Shown: positions 42,935 to 52,400 of the stretch, piece by piece
How the letters are laid out: every line of letters starts with the position of its first letter
How positions within the stretch are numbered: the first letter of the stretch is position 1
Source of the DNA: Nocardiopsis sp. TSRI0078
GTDB taxonomy: Bacteria; Actinomycetota; Actinomycetes; Streptosporangiales; Streptosporangiaceae
DNA: 64,000 nucleotides
Direction of reading: 5' to 3'
Assembly: GCF_001905145.1 (NCBI RefSeq)
Contig: NZ_LWLB01000033.1
Span: forward strand, 62,001-126,000
Notes under the pieces: model-generated
Seen by the model: only the letters and a program-made list of their open reading frames with translations
What the model was told of the DNA's origin: nothing
Databases searched by the model: none
Program-made: the position numbers and the translations under genes

Positions 42935-43618
42935 ATGACCCAAGGCCCCTCTGCCAGCCCCGGTGTGATCGATCTGCTCGGGCTGCTCGCCTACGCCGAG
43001 CTCGGTTCCTTCTTCCGCCTCGCCGACGACGCGGGGCTGGCCCCCTCCCTGCGGTCCAAGGGCCAGCTGGCCGCCCTCGCCGCCGCCGAGCAGGCGCACT
43101 ACCAGACGCTGCGGGACCGGCTGGAGGAGCTGGGAGTCGACCCGGAGGAGGCCATGGCGCCGTTCGTGGGCCCGCTGGACGCCTGGCACGCCCGGACCGA
43201 GCCGCAGAGCTGGCTGGAGAGCCTGGTCAAGACCTACGTCGGCGACGGTATCGCGGGGGACTTCTACCGCAAGGTCGCCGCGCTGGCCGACGAGGAGACG
43301 CGGACCCTGGTGGAGGGCGTGCTGGCCGAGACGGGGCGCGCCGAGTTCGTCTCGGAGACGGTGCGCGCCGCCGTGGGGGAGGACCCCAAGCTGGCCGGGC
43401 GCCTGTCCCTGTGGGCCCGCCGCCTGGTCGGCGAGGCGCTCAGCCAGGCGCAGTCGGTGGCGGTGGCCCGCCCCGACCTCGCGGCGCTGCTGGCCAAGGA
43501 CCCCAAGGCCGCCGATGGCGGCACCGGCCTGGGCGACCTCGCCGCGGTCAGCAGGATGTTCGCCTCGCTGACCGACCGCCACTCGGCCCGCCTGGAGGCC
43601 ATGGGGCTGTCCGCCTGA
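42935..43618 (+). CDS. Ferritin-like/MiaE-like diiron-fold protein
   Basis: This 227-residue all-helical protein starts at ATG 42935. GVIDLLGLLAYAELGSFFRLADDAG, AAAEQAHYQTLRDRLEELG and QSWLESLVKTYVGDGIAGDFYRKVAALAD are typical of the actinobacterial ferritin-like group related to tRNA 2-methylthio-N6-isopentenyl-adenosine hydroxylase (MiaE). Glu/His pairs in helices 1, 2 and 4 could carry a di-iron centre. It is divergently placed from a DEAD-box helicase gene, as in other actinobacteria. Catalytic activity is unproven for this group. Confidence 0.8.
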   Translation: MTQGPSASPGVIDLLGLLAYAELGSFFRLADDAGLAPSLRSKGQLAALAAAEQAHYQTLRDRLEELGVDPEEAMAPFVGPLDAWHARTEPQSWLESLVKTYVGDGIAGDFYRKVAALADEETRTLVEGVLAETGRAEFVSETVRAAVGEDPKLAGRLSLWARRLVGEALSQAQSVAVARPDLAALLAKDPKAADGGTGLGDLAAVSRMFASLTDRHSARLEAMGLSA

Positions 43619-43778
43619 CCCTCTGGGCGCCGGCTCCAGGTATTACGCAAACTTGGCCCAGACTTGGGATGTCTTGGTCAAGTGCGGGTAATATCCAACG
43701 CTTTCGTGACGATTCGTTGGCTGGTGCCCGTAAAATCGGTGGAGCTTCCGTCTCCTGACCACCCGAGTAGGTACTTCC

Positions 43779-44090
43779 ATGCCCAGTGGGACCTCCGTGC
43801 GCCATCCGCTGGCCGGACTGACCCGTGACTTCCACCGGATCGGCCCCCTCGACGGGCCGATCGAGCCCTGGATGTGTGCTGAACTGGACCAGCACGCCGC
43901 ACAGGTGTGCGAAGGCATCACCGCCTCCGGCGACGAGCTCAACGCGCGCACCCTCGGTACCTACCTCCACGGGTTCCTCGACGGCTGCCTCGAACGGGGC
44001 TGGGACTCCGAGGCGGTCGAGTACGACTGGGAGACCCTCCGCATCCTCGCGATCTGCCGCCTGGCCAAGGATCGCGGTTTCGTCCGCTAG
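43779..44090 (+). CDS. Small hypothetical protein
   Basis: This 103-residue acidic protein starts at ATG 43779. Features are a helix-rich core (MCAELDQHAAQVCEGITASGDELNARTLGTYLHGFLDGCLERGWD) and a C-terminal helix ending LAKDRGFVR. There is no signal, membrane segment or known motif. An AT-rich stretch of about 130 bp upstream (43640–43770) probably holds its promoter. I do not recognise the family; coding seems real from codon bias and the isolated, well-spaced start. Confidence 0.6.
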   Translation: MPSGTSVRHPLAGLTRDFHRIGPLDGPIEPWMCAELDQHAAQVCEGITASGDELNARTLGTYLHGFLDGCLERGWDSEAVEYDWETLRILAICRLAKDRGFVR

Positions 44091-44360
44091 GTTGGTGACG
44101 TCCGCAGGCCGGTACGGTCCACAATCCGAGCTCCTCGTGGCCACCAGCCCTGCCAGTTCTCCGGTGGAAACCCCACGCTGGGCGTACGCTGAGAAGTACC
44201 GGTGACTCCCAGCGGCCGAGTCCGGCCCGGCGCACCGTGGTCGAACCAGGGCCCTGCGGAATGCAACGTGGGACTGGCGGCGTTATGGAGGTCCGGTAAC
44301 CGGACCGGCATGCGCCGTAACTGGCGGAGCGGCTCGCGGAGCCGCAAGAAAGGAAGGCGA

Positions 44361-44603
44361 ATGAGGAGCGGTCGGCATGGGGCGGCGCGCCCACCGGTCG
44401 GCGTCCTGATTCAACAGGACCGCGTCGACTTCGCGCTTTTCGCACTGATCTTCGTCGTCGCGCTGGCGTCGATGGTCTTCACCGGGCCCGGGAGTGTCGC
44501 CTTCTGGCTGGCCTTCCTCCCGATCATCGCCTCCGTGGTACTGGCCTTCCGGCGGATCGAACAGCTCTCCCGTCTGGAACTGCGGGACTCGGAGTTCCTC
44601 TAG
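44361..44603 (+). CDS. Small two-helix membrane protein
   Basis: This 80-residue protein starts at ATG 44361 with AAGGAAGG just upstream. A short basic N-terminus is followed by two transmembrane segments (DFALFALIFVVALASMVFT; SVAFWLAFLPIIASVVLAF) and a polar tail (RRIEQLSRLELRDSEFL). The function is unknown. The 270 bp before it (44091–44360) hold no gene I can support. Confidence 0.6.
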   Translation: MRSGRHGAARPPVGVLIQQDRVDFALFALIFVVALASMVFTGPGSVAFWLAFLPIIASVVLAFRRIEQLSRLELRDSEFL

Positions 44604-44658
44604 GGACCTCGGCGGGGCCTCCCCGGGCGGGCACGGAAAAGCACGCGCGCACGACGAA

Positions 44659-44682
44659 GGGCGGGACCGGTCGGTCCCGCCC
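44659..44682. terminator. Terminator hairpin between convergent genes
   Basis: Arms GGGCGGGACCG (44659–44669) and CGGTCCCGCCC (44672–44682) are perfectly complementary with a minimal loop. The hairpin lies between the stops at 44603 and 44719. Confidence 0.75.
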
Positions 44683-44718
44683 TCACTGGTGTCCGCGGCC
44701 GTGTGCCGCGCGGTCCGG

Positions 44719-45510
44719 TTACGGGGTGGGCGTCTCACCGCCCCCGCCGCGGCGCGCGGCCTGGGACGTGGCCCCCTCGCGCCGCTCCGCGCGCTCGGCG
44801 GGACGGCTCATGGCAGCCTCGTGCCCGGCGCGGTAACTGCGCTCCTCGCTGATCCGGCCGGTCTCACGCTCGGCGACGTCCAGCCAGCGGGACCAGCGCG
44901 ACCGCATCGGTTCGATCATGCCGCCGCCCACGCCGACGACGAGGATGCCGCCGACCGTGGCCAGGACCGTGATCAGGACCGGCATGGTCACGCTCACGGC
45001 GACGCCCATCTGGTTCAGCGCGGCGATGACACCGAGCGCCATGATGAACACGGCCGCCACGTTGGCCAGGACCCGGCCGTAGGACAGCCCGCCCAGCGCA
45101 CCGGAGATGATGTTGTGGACCGCCTTGGCGATCATCGCGGTCACCACGACGATCACCAGCGCCACGATGCCGCGTGGGATCCAGGCGATGACGTCACTGA
45201 GCAGCGTGCTGACCGGGTTCGGTCCGAAGACGTTGAACGCGAGCGTGAACACGAACAACAGTCCGACGTAGTAGATGATCTTTCCGCACAGCTCGCTGGC
45301 GCTCCAGCGGCTGCGCTCGAAGTACTCGCCCACACCCCCGCGGTGGAGCGCGCGGTCCAGTCCGACGCTGTGCAGGCCCTTGGCGACGGCCTTGCCCACG
45401 ATCCAGGCGACAAGCCAGCCCAGGACCAGGATCACCAGGAAGCCGATCAGCAGCGGAACGAAGCTGACCACCGCCTCCCAGGCCGTCGTCAGTCCCTGAC
45501 CCACGTTCAT
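44719..45510 (-). CDS. Conserved-TM-helix membrane protein (mechanosensitive-channel-like)
   Basis: This 263-residue protein has paired transmembrane repeats of the conserved TM-helix type: VSFVPLLIGFLVILVLGWLVAWIVGKAVAKGLHSVGLD, then SASELCGKIIYYVGLLFVFTLAFNVFG, GIVALVIVVVTAMIAKAVHNIISGALGG and PVLITVLATVGGILVVGVGGGMIEPMRSRW. These resemble the pore-adjacent helices of MscS/CmpX-type proteins but without the MscS beta domain. The basic C-terminal tail of about 50 residues is disordered and cytoplasmic. It may be a small mechanosensitive or CmpX-like channel; the function is not established. Confidence 0.78.
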   Translation of the reverse strand: MNVGQGLTTAWEAVVSFVPLLIGFLVILVLGWLVAWIVGKAVAKGLHSVGLDRALHRGGVGEYFERSRWSASELCGKIIYYVGLLFVFTLAFNVFGPNPVSTLLSDVIAWIPRGIVALVIVVVTAMIAKAVHNIISGALGGLSYGRVLANVAAVFIMALGVIAALNQMGVAVSVTMPVLITVLATVGGILVVGVGGGMIEPMRSRWSRWLDVAERETGRISEERSYRAGHEAAMSRPAERAERREGATSQAARRGGGGETPTP

Positions 45511-45710
45511 AACGTCTTCACCCCCAAATCGCTTGCTCCGCCGGGGGTCCGAGCAGGGACCAGGCGGATACGGCGAAGAGAAGCGCGTTACTTCTCATTT
45601 CGCCGATACCCGTGGGGCGAAAATTGAATCGCCTGTCCCGCGCGAGTCGGGACGGTTACCTTTTCTTTGGGAATTCCTTGCGAAATGATGGGTGGATGTT
45701 TTCCGCGTTT

Positions 45711-45746
45711 CGCGACGGAAGGACCCCATCGCGACGGAAGGACCCC
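45711..45746. repeat. 17-bp direct repeat overlapping a terminator arm
   Basis: CGCGACGGAAGGACCCC occurs at 45711–45727 and again at 45730–45746. The second copy forms most of the left arm of the hairpin at 45738–45774, so two copies compete for one right arm. A duplication of the arm is the simplest origin. Confidence 0.6.
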
Positions 45747-45774
45747 CGGGCGCACTCGGCGCCCGGGGGTCCTT
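45738..45774 (-). terminator. Terminator of the TetR gene
   Basis: Arms 45738–45753 and 45759–45774 are perfectly complementary (16 bp) with a 5-nt loop, located 13 bp beyond the TetR stop. Confidence 0.8.
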
Positions 45775-45786
45775 TCCGCGGAACGG

Positions 45787-46449
45787 TCAGTCCTGTTCCC
45801 CCGCCGCGCGGTGCAGGTCCCAGCCGCTGATCCCGCGCCAGGCCAGGCGGGCCACCAGCTGCTCCGCGGCGTCCTTGGGGACGGAACCGTGGTTGTTGAG
45901 CCAGTACCGGGCGCTGGTCTCGGCCATGCCGACCAGCCCGATGCTCAGCAGGTGCGCCTCCTCGTCGGAGATGCTGGTGTCCTGCCGGATCACCGCGCCG
46001 ATCAGCTCGGCGCAGCGCTGGAAGGTCTCCTCGCTCTTCTCCCGCACGGCGGGCAGGTTGCGCAGGTCGGACTCGAACACCAGGCGGAAGGCCTCGCCGT
46101 CGCCCGCGACGAAGTCGAAGTAGGCGCGAAAGCTCGCGATGACGCGCTGGCGGTTGTCGTCGGTGCTCTCCAGGGCCTCGCGCTGCTTTTCGACCAGCAC
46201 CTCGGAGTGCTCCTCGAGCAGGGCCAGGTACAGCTCCAGCTTGCCTGGGAAGTGCTGGTAGAGCACGGGCTTGCTGACCCCGGCGCGGTCGGCGATCTCG
46301 TCCATCGCCGCCGCGTGGTACCCGCGTGCGACGAAGACCTCCTGGGCAGCGGCCAGGAGTTGACGGCGGCGCCTGACCCGGGGCAAGCGGGTACCCCGGG
46401 CGCGGGCGTCTGAAGGAGCTGTCACACCCACACCCTCCGAACTCGGCAT
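45787..46449 (-). CDS. TetR-family transcriptional regulator
   Basis: This 220-residue protein has a TetR helix-turn-helix (RRRRQLLAAAQEVFVARGYHAAAMDEIADRAGVSKPVLYQHFPGKLELYLALLEEH, about 26–82). An all-helical ligand-binding domain follows, with FRAYFDFVAGDGEAFRLVFESDL typical of a regulator conserved near moeZ in actinobacteria. The ligand and targets are unknown. The 243 bp upstream (46450–46692) hold no gene I can see and should include its promoter. Confidence 0.87.
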   Translation of the reverse strand: MPSSEGVGVTAPSDARARGTRLPRVRRRRQLLAAAQEVFVARGYHAAAMDEIADRAGVSKPVLYQHFPGKLELYLALLEEHSEVLVEKQREALESTDDNRQRVIASFRAYFDFVAGDGEAFRLVFESDLRNLPAVREKSEETFQRCAELIGAVIRQDTSISDEEAHLLSIGLVGMAETSARYWLNNHGSVPKDAAEQLVARLAWRGISGWDLHRAAGEQD

Positions 46450-46692
46450 GGCAGATGCACGCCATCACCGGACATCTGCGTGGCTAGTGCCGTCGAACGC
46501 CGCCGGTGGCGCGTTCCACAGCTTTCCCCCTCATCTTACTCCGGCGTAGGTTCCCCCCGGGCAGGACGGAGTACGTTCCGGGGCCGCGCGACCCGCTCCG
46601 GACACCCGTGGAACAGGCGGTCGGGGACGTGTCGGCGGCGGAGGGCGTCCTGAGAAACTCCGGAGAAAAGCGGGGAACGGATCCGGACGCGG

Positions 46693-46917
46693 TCACCTTC
46701 GTTCGTCGTCCTCGTCCCCGACGTCGAGCGCCTGCTCCACCACGTCCGCCTCGGACGCCTGGTCGAAGCTCTCCGCGGGCGGTTCGTTCCACCCGTTCCC
46801 GGCGTCGTCGTCCCCGGCCGGTGTGCGCTGCTCGGCCGCATCGGCCTCGGGCACCTCGGGAACGGGGAGCTCGTCGGCGTCCGGGCGCCGTCTCACGGAA
46901 CGGTTCTCCTGTGCCAC
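46693..46917 (-). CDS. Tiny acidic protein with EADxxEQ repeats
   Basis: This 74-residue protein starts at GTG 46917 with a perfect ribosome binding site (GGGAGG, 5 nt away). It begins basic (AQENRSVRRRP) and is then strongly acidic and disordered. A repeated motif appears twice: VPEADAAEQ and ASEADVVEQ, separated by a Gly/Asn/Pro linker, ending DVGDEDDERR. Similar short acidic proteins exist in other actinobacteria, with no known function. The repeats look like short binding motifs for a partner protein. The longer open frame upstream has no start with a ribosome binding site and is not used. Confidence 0.65.
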   Translation of the reverse strand: MAQENRSVRRRPDADELPVPEVPEADAAEQRTPAGDDDAGNGWNEPPAESFDQASEADVVEQALDVGDEDDERR

Positions 46918-47197
46918 AGGGGCCTCCCAACGTCGTCGCCGACCGTACAGGCGACCACTACCCACCGCCTGGAACGGTACGCCGGCCGCGCGGGATGAAC
47001 TCGCGGCCGGCGGTGGTTGCCGTAGGGAGGACGTGCGCGGGCGCGTGTGTGCTCCCACACCTCCCGGAGGTGGGAATGGAAAACCCCACCCGTTAGGTTG
47101 GGTATGAGTGCAAGCACGCTTCGCGCCCTCCGTCCCCCGCCCGGTGCTCCCTTGGTACGGGTGGTGCGAAGCAACCGAACAGACATGAGGAGTCACC

Positions 47198-48361
47198 GTG
47201 TCGCTGCCGCCGCTGGTGGAACCAGCTGACGAGCTGACCGTGGACGAGGTGCGCCGATACTCGCGCCACCTGATCATCCCCGACGTGGGTATGGACGGGC
47301 AAAAGCGCCTGAAGAACGCCAAGGTCCTGGTCGTCGGCGCGGGCGGCCTGGGCTCCCCGGCGCTGCTCTACCTGGCCGCCGCGGGTGTGGGCACGCTCGG
47401 CATCATCGACTTCGACGTCGTGGACGAGTCCAACCTCCAGCGCCAGATCATCCACGGACAGAGCGACGTCGGCCGCCCCAAGGCCGAGTCCGCCCGGGAC
47501 AGCGTCAAGGAGGTGAACCCGGGCACCCGTGTGGTCCTGCACCAGGAGCGCCTGGAGTCGGACAACGCGTTGGAGGTCTTCGCCGACTACGACCTGGTCC
47601 TGGACGGGACCGACAACTTCGCGACCCGCTACCTGGTCAACGACGCCTGCGTCATCCTGAACAAGCCGTACGTGTGGGGTTCCATCTACCGCTTCGACGG
47701 CCAGGTCAGCGTCTTCTGGAACGAGTACGGGCCCCAGTACCGCGACCTGTACCCCGAGCCCCCGCCGCCCGGCATGGTGCCCTCCTGCGCCGAGGGCGGT
47801 GTCCTGGGCGTGCTGTGCGCCTCCATCGGCTCGGTCATGGTCAACGAGGCCATCAAGCTGATCACCGGCATCGGCGACCCGCTGGTGGGCCGCCTGCTCA
47901 TCTTCGACGCCCTGGAGATGAGCTGGCGCGAGGTCAAGGTCCGCAAGGACCCCGACACCGAGCCGGTCACCGAGCTCATCGACTACGAGGCGTTCTGCGG
48001 AGCCGTGTCGGAGGAGGCCACCGAGGCCGCCGCCGGCGCCACGATCACCGCGGGCGAGCTCAAGGAGCTGCTGGACAACAAGCCCGAGGACGTCTTCCTC
48101 GTGGACGTCCGGGAGAAGAACGAGTACGAGATCGTCAACATCCCGGGGGCCACGCTCATCCCCAAGGGCGAGTTCCTCAACGGCAAGGCGTTCGAGCAGC
48201 TGCCCCAGGACAAGCGCATCGTCCTGCACTGCAAGTCGGGAGTGCGCTCGGCCGAGGCGCTGGCGGCGGTGCACGCGGCCGGGTTCTCCGACGCCGTCCA
48301 CGTGGGTGGCGGCGTCCTGGCCTGGGTCAACCAGGTCGACCCGAGCCTGCCCACCTACTAG
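47198..48361 (+). CDS. moeZ: MoeZ adenylyltransferase/sulphurtransferase
   Basis: This 387-residue protein joins a ThiF/MoeB E1-like domain (VVGAGGLGSPALLYLAAAGVG; DFDVVDESNLQRQIIH; LDGTDNFATRYLVNDAC) to a C-terminal rhodanese domain (VDVREKNEYEIVNIPGA; HCKSGVRSA with the active Cys near residue 345). It adenylates the C-terminal Gly of small ubiquitin-like sulphur carriers and then passes sulphur to them, for molybdopterin, cysteine or thiamine pathways. The zinc CxxC pairs of E. coli MoeB are absent, as in mycobacterial MoeZ. The start is GTG 47198 after GAGGAG. Confidence 0.93.
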   Translation: MSLPPLVEPADELTVDEVRRYSRHLIIPDVGMDGQKRLKNAKVLVVGAGGLGSPALLYLAAAGVGTLGIIDFDVVDESNLQRQIIHGQSDVGRPKAESARDSVKEVNPGTRVVLHQERLESDNALEVFADYDLVLDGTDNFATRYLVNDACVILNKPYVWGSIYRFDGQVSVFWNEYGPQYRDLYPEPPPPGMVPSCAEGGVLGVLCASIGSVMVNEAIKLITGIGDPLVGRLLIFDALEMSWREVKVRKDPDTEPVTELIDYEAFCGAVSEEATEAAAGATITAGELKELLDNKPEDVFLVDVREKNEYEIVNIPGATLIPKGEFLNGKAFEQLPQDKRIVLHCKSGVRSAEALAAVHAAGFSDAVHVGGGVLAWVNQVDPSLPTY

Positions 48362-48394
48362 GCGGCGTCCCGCGGGGACGCCCTCCCCGCCGTT

Positions 48395-48436
48395 CGCGGG
48401 GCGGCACCGGAAGATCCCTTCCGGCGCCGCCCCGCG
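48395..48436 (+). terminator. Terminator of moeZ
   Basis: CGCGGGGCGGC and GCCGCCCCGCG pair over 11 bp. After one A/C mismatch, CCGGAAG/CTTCCGG adds a further 7 bp, giving a compact hairpin ending 75 bp after the stop. A short T-containing stretch (TGTTTTCG) follows. Confidence 0.8.
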
Positions 48437-48543
48437 TGTTTTCGCGCCCTCCCGCGCCTGTGGGAGCCGTGACTGGGTAGGAGTCCGTGCAGAGGCCGCC
48501 GGCTGACCGCCGGCGGCGGTCCCCGACGCTGGGAGGTGGCTCC

Positions 48544-48930
48544 ATGCGATGGCAGGGACGCTGGGCGGACTGGGCGGCGATCCTCGCCGGTCTGGCCCTG
48601 GGACTGAGCTGGCTGTGGCACGGGATGTACGGCTTCGGCGGGGGCGCGATGTTCGTCCTCGGCCTGGCGGTCATCGTGGCCGCCGTCGTCTCCATCACCC
48701 GTCCGGGAGCGCTGTCGAGCGAGGCGGGAGTCCTCGCGATCGGTGTCCTGACGTTCGCCATGCCGTGGCTGCTGGGCTTCACGGACCTCACCGCCGCCGC
48801 CTGGACGGCGTGGATCCTCGGCGCGGGCATCGCCGCGCTGGGGGCGTTCGGCCTGGTACGGGCGCGCCAGGCGCGCAGGCGCGACCCCGAGCTCGCCTGG
48901 GGGTCGCAGGCCTACCAGGTCCACAACTGA
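48544..48930 (+). CDS. SPW-repeat membrane protein
   Basis: This 128-residue protein starts at ATG 48544 after GGGAGGTGG. Four transmembrane segments form two SPW-like repeats: WADWAAILAGLALGLSWLW and PWLLGFTDLTAAAWTAWILGAGIAALGAFGL, the duplicated unit typical of the family. A short basic-acidic tail follows. Function unknown; usually a small inner-membrane protein. Confidence 0.75.
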   Translation: MRWQGRWADWAAILAGLALGLSWLWHGMYGFGGGAMFVLGLAVIVAAVVSITRPGALSSEAGVLAIGVLTFAMPWLLGFTDLTAAAWTAWILGAGIAALGAFGLVRARQARRRDPELAWGSQAYQVHN

Positions 48931-49032
48931 TCCGAAGGCCCTCCCTTCCGGGGCCGTCCCGCCCACGCGGGGCGGCCCCTCCCCTCACGTCCGAGCCCCT
49001 CTCCCGTCGGCGGTCGGCGCTACGCTGCGGGG

Positions 49033-49359
49033 GTGTTCACGGACGAGGAGGGCGGACCCGACGACTACGCCGAGGAGGTCCTGGCGCTGGTCGAGCGGAT
49101 TCCGCCCGGACGGGTGATGGCCTACGGCGACATCGCCGAGTACGTCGGCCGGGGAGGGCCCCGGCAGGTCGGCTCGGTCATGTCCTCCTGGGGAGGGGGA
49201 GTGCCCTGGTGGCGTGTGGTGCGCGCGGACGGGCGCCCGGCCTCCGGGCACGAGGTCCGAGCCCTGTCCCACTACGCGGCGGAGGGCACCCCGATGCGCC
49301 CGGGGAGCGACCGCGTGGACATGCGGCGGGCCCGGTGGGACGGGGAGGGCGGGAGCTGA
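49033..49359 (+). CDS. Alkyltransferase-like (ATL) DNA repair protein
   Basis: This 108-residue protein is homologous to the DNA-binding domain of O6-alkylguanine-DNA alkyltransferase (VLALVERIPPGRVMAYGDIAEYVGRGGPRQVGSVM). The active-site PCHR is replaced by PWWR (58–61), so it cannot accept an alkyl group. ATL proteins bind O6-alkylguanine, flip it and hand it to nucleotide-excision repair; most known ones have PWHR, so the second Trp is less usual. The start is GTG 49033. It lies just upstream of adnA. Confidence 0.85.
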   Translation: MFTDEEGGPDDYAEEVLALVERIPPGRVMAYGDIAEYVGRGGPRQVGSVMSSWGGGVPWWRVVRADGRPASGHEVRALSHYAAEGTPMRPGSDRVDMRRARWDGEGGS

Positions 49360-49420
49360 GGAACCCCCTGTGGCAAGGATGACGTGCGGGATGGTCGCCG
49401 ACCTCTGGTGAACTGGTGGG

Positions 49421-52400
49421 GTGAACACATCTCCGTACCGTCTCGTGCGGCGCGCCCACCAGGTGCAGCCGCCGCCGGTGCTGGACGACAACCAGCGGCG
49501 CGTGGTCGAGCACGAGGGCGGCCCCCTCCTGGTGCTGGCCGGGCCCGGCACCGGCAAGACCACCACCATCGTCGAGGCCGTCGTCGACCGCATCGACCAC
49601 CGTGGCCTGGACCCCTCGCACGTGCTGGTGCTCACCTTCAGCCGCAAGGCCGCCCAGGAACTGCGCGAGCGCATCACCGCACGGCTGCGCCGCACCACCC
49701 GCGAACCGCTGGCCCTGACCTTCCACAGCTACGCCTACGCCCTGATCCGCCGGGAGTTCCAGCGCATGGGCGACCTGCCGCCGCGCCTGCTCTCGGGCCC
49801 CGAACAGCTGATGGAGGTCCGCGAACTCCTCGCCGGAGAGGCCCTGGACGGCGCCGCGGAGTGGCCCGAGCGCCTGCGCCCGGCCCTGGAGACGCGCGGG
49901 TTCGCCGAGGAGCTGCGCGACTTCCTCATGCGCGCCCAGGAGCGCGGCATGGGCCCGGCCGAGCTGGAGCGGCTGGGCCGCGAGCGCGACCGCGACGACT
50001 GGATCGCGGCCGCCGGGTTCCTGGACCGCTACACCGGCCGTTTCGACATCGCCCCCGTGCCCACGCTCAACTACGCCGAGCTGGTGCGGGTCGCCGCGAA
50101 CCTGCTCTCCGACCCCGCGGTCCAGGAGCGCGAGCGCGCCGCCCACGAGGCCGTGTTCGTCGACGAGTACCAGGACACCGACCCCGCCCAGGAGGAGCTC
50201 CTGCGCGCACTGGCCGGAGACGGCCGGGACCTGGTCGCGGTCGGCGACCCGGACCAGTCCATCTACGCCTTCCGCGGTGCCGAGGTCCGGGGCATCCTGG
50301 ACTTCCCGCGCCGCTTCCCGACCGCGCGGCGCACCGAGGCCCCCGTGGTCGCGCTGCGCACCTGCCGCCGCAGCGGCCCCGCCCTGCTGTCGGCCTCGCG
50401 CGCCCTGACCCGGCGCCTGCCCGCGGTCGCCTCCGCCCGCGGCCACGTCAACGAGCACCGCGACCTGCTCCCGGCCGAGGGCCTGCCCGAGGGCGAGGTC
50501 CGCGTGCTGCTGGCCGACAGCGCCACCCAGGAGGCCGCGGTCGTCGCCGACATCCTGCGCCGCGCCCACCTGGTCGACGGCGTCCCGTGGTCGGACATGG
50601 CCGTGCTGGTGCGCTCCGCCAGCCGCCAGGTGCCGGTACTGCGCCGCGCCCTGACCGCCGCATCGGTCCCCGTCGCGGTCGGCGCCGACGACCTCCCCGT
50701 GGCCGCCGAGCCCATCGTCCGGCCCATGCTCGCGCTGATCCGCTACGGCCTGTCCCCCGAGGAGCTGGACGAGGACGCCGCGCGCGAACTGCTCACCAGC
50801 CCCTTCGGCGAGGCCGACACGGTACGGCTGCGCAGGCTCGTGCGGGCGCTGCGCCGCCTGGACCTGGACCGCGCCCACACCGCTCCCGGGGAGGAGACCG
50901 CCTACCGGCCGGCCTCCCAGCTGCTCGTGGACGCCCTGCGCGACCCGGCCGAACTCACCCTCGTCGATCCCGAGGTCGCCGCTCCCGCCACCCGTGTGGC
51001 CGAGGCGCTGCGCACCGTCCGCGACCTGTCCGCCAGGGGGGCCGACGCCGAACAGGTCCTGTGGGAGCTGTGGCGCGACAGCGGCCTCGCCGACCGGCTC
51101 CTGCGCCACAGCCTGGCCGGGGGCCGCCGGGGCGCCGCCGCGGACCGCGACCTGGACGCCGTGGTCGCCCTGTTCGAGAGCGCGGCCCGCTACTGCGACC
51201 GGCTGCCCCCCGGCAGCCCCGCCGGGTTCCTGGAGGACCTCGCCGCCCAGGAGATCCCCGGCGACAGCCTCGCCGAGCGCGCGCCCGAGGGCGAGGCGGT
51301 GCGCATCCTCACCGCCCACCGCTCCAAGGGCCTGGAGTGGGGCCTGGTCGTGGTCGCCGGAGCCCAGGAGGGCGACTGGCCCGACCTGCGGCTGCGCGGC
51401 TCCCTGCTCGGCGTGGAGGAACTCGTCGACGCCGACGTGCACTCCGCCGACTCCTCCGGCGCCGCCCTGGCCTCCAAGCTCCTGGACGAGGAGCGCCGCC
51501 TGTTCTACGTGGCCCTGACCCGTGCCCGCCGCACCCTAGTGGTGACCGCCGTGGGCGGGGAGGACACCGACGAGCGCCCCTCGCGCTTCCTCACCGAGAT
51601 GAACGTCGGCGACCCCGAGCCCGTCAGCACGGGCCTGCGCTGGCTGTCCCTGCCCTCGCTCGTCGCCGACCTGCGCTCGGTGGTCACCGACCCCGGAGCA
51701 CCCGAACCGCTGCGCGAGGCCGCCGCCGCACACCTGGCCCGCCTGGCCGAGGAGGGCGTGCGCGGCGCCGACCCCTCGGAGTGGTACGCGCTCACCCCCT
51801 TCACCGACGATCGCCCCCTGGCCGACGCCGAGGACACCATCCGCGTCTCGCCCTCCCAGGTGGAGAGCTTCACCAACTGCCAGCTGCGCTGGCTCCTCGA
51901 ACGCGCCGCCGGGGCCTCCTCCGGGGACTCCGCCTCGGCCCTGGGCACCGTCGTGCACGCCGTCGCCGTCCTGGTCGCCCAGGGCAGCACCCCCGAGGAG
52001 ATCAGCGGTCGCATGGACGAGATCTGGGCGGACCTGGACTTCGGCGGCCCCTGGCAGTCCAGGGCCCAGCGCGACCGCGCCGACACGATGGTCCGCAAGC
52101 TCGTCGACTGGGAGGCGGCCAACGACCGCGAGCTGGTCGTCACCGAGGAGGGCTTCCGGGTGGACCTGGGGGGCATCGAGATCATCGGCCGCGTGGACCG
52201 CCTCGAACGCGACGACCAGGGCCGCGCCGTGGTCGTGGACATCAAGACCGGCAGGAACAAGGCGGACGACCTGGCCCGCCACCCCCAGCTCGGCGTCTAC
52301 CAGATGGCCGTCCTCAAGGGCGCCTTCGCCAGGCTCGGCCTCACCGAGCCGGGCGGAGCCTCGCTCGTACAGGTCGGCGAGAAGATCAAGAAGGCACGGG

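Noticed and set aside
44290-44310. Palindrome GTCCGGTAACCGGAC upstream of the small membrane protein
   Set aside because: 7-bp arms in GC-rich DNA arise easily by chance, and no regulator gene adjoins it.
47055-47078. Hairpin (TCCCA-CCTCC/GGAGG-TGGGA) upstream of moeZ
   Set aside because: Interrupted short stem, too weak to call a riboswitch or terminator.
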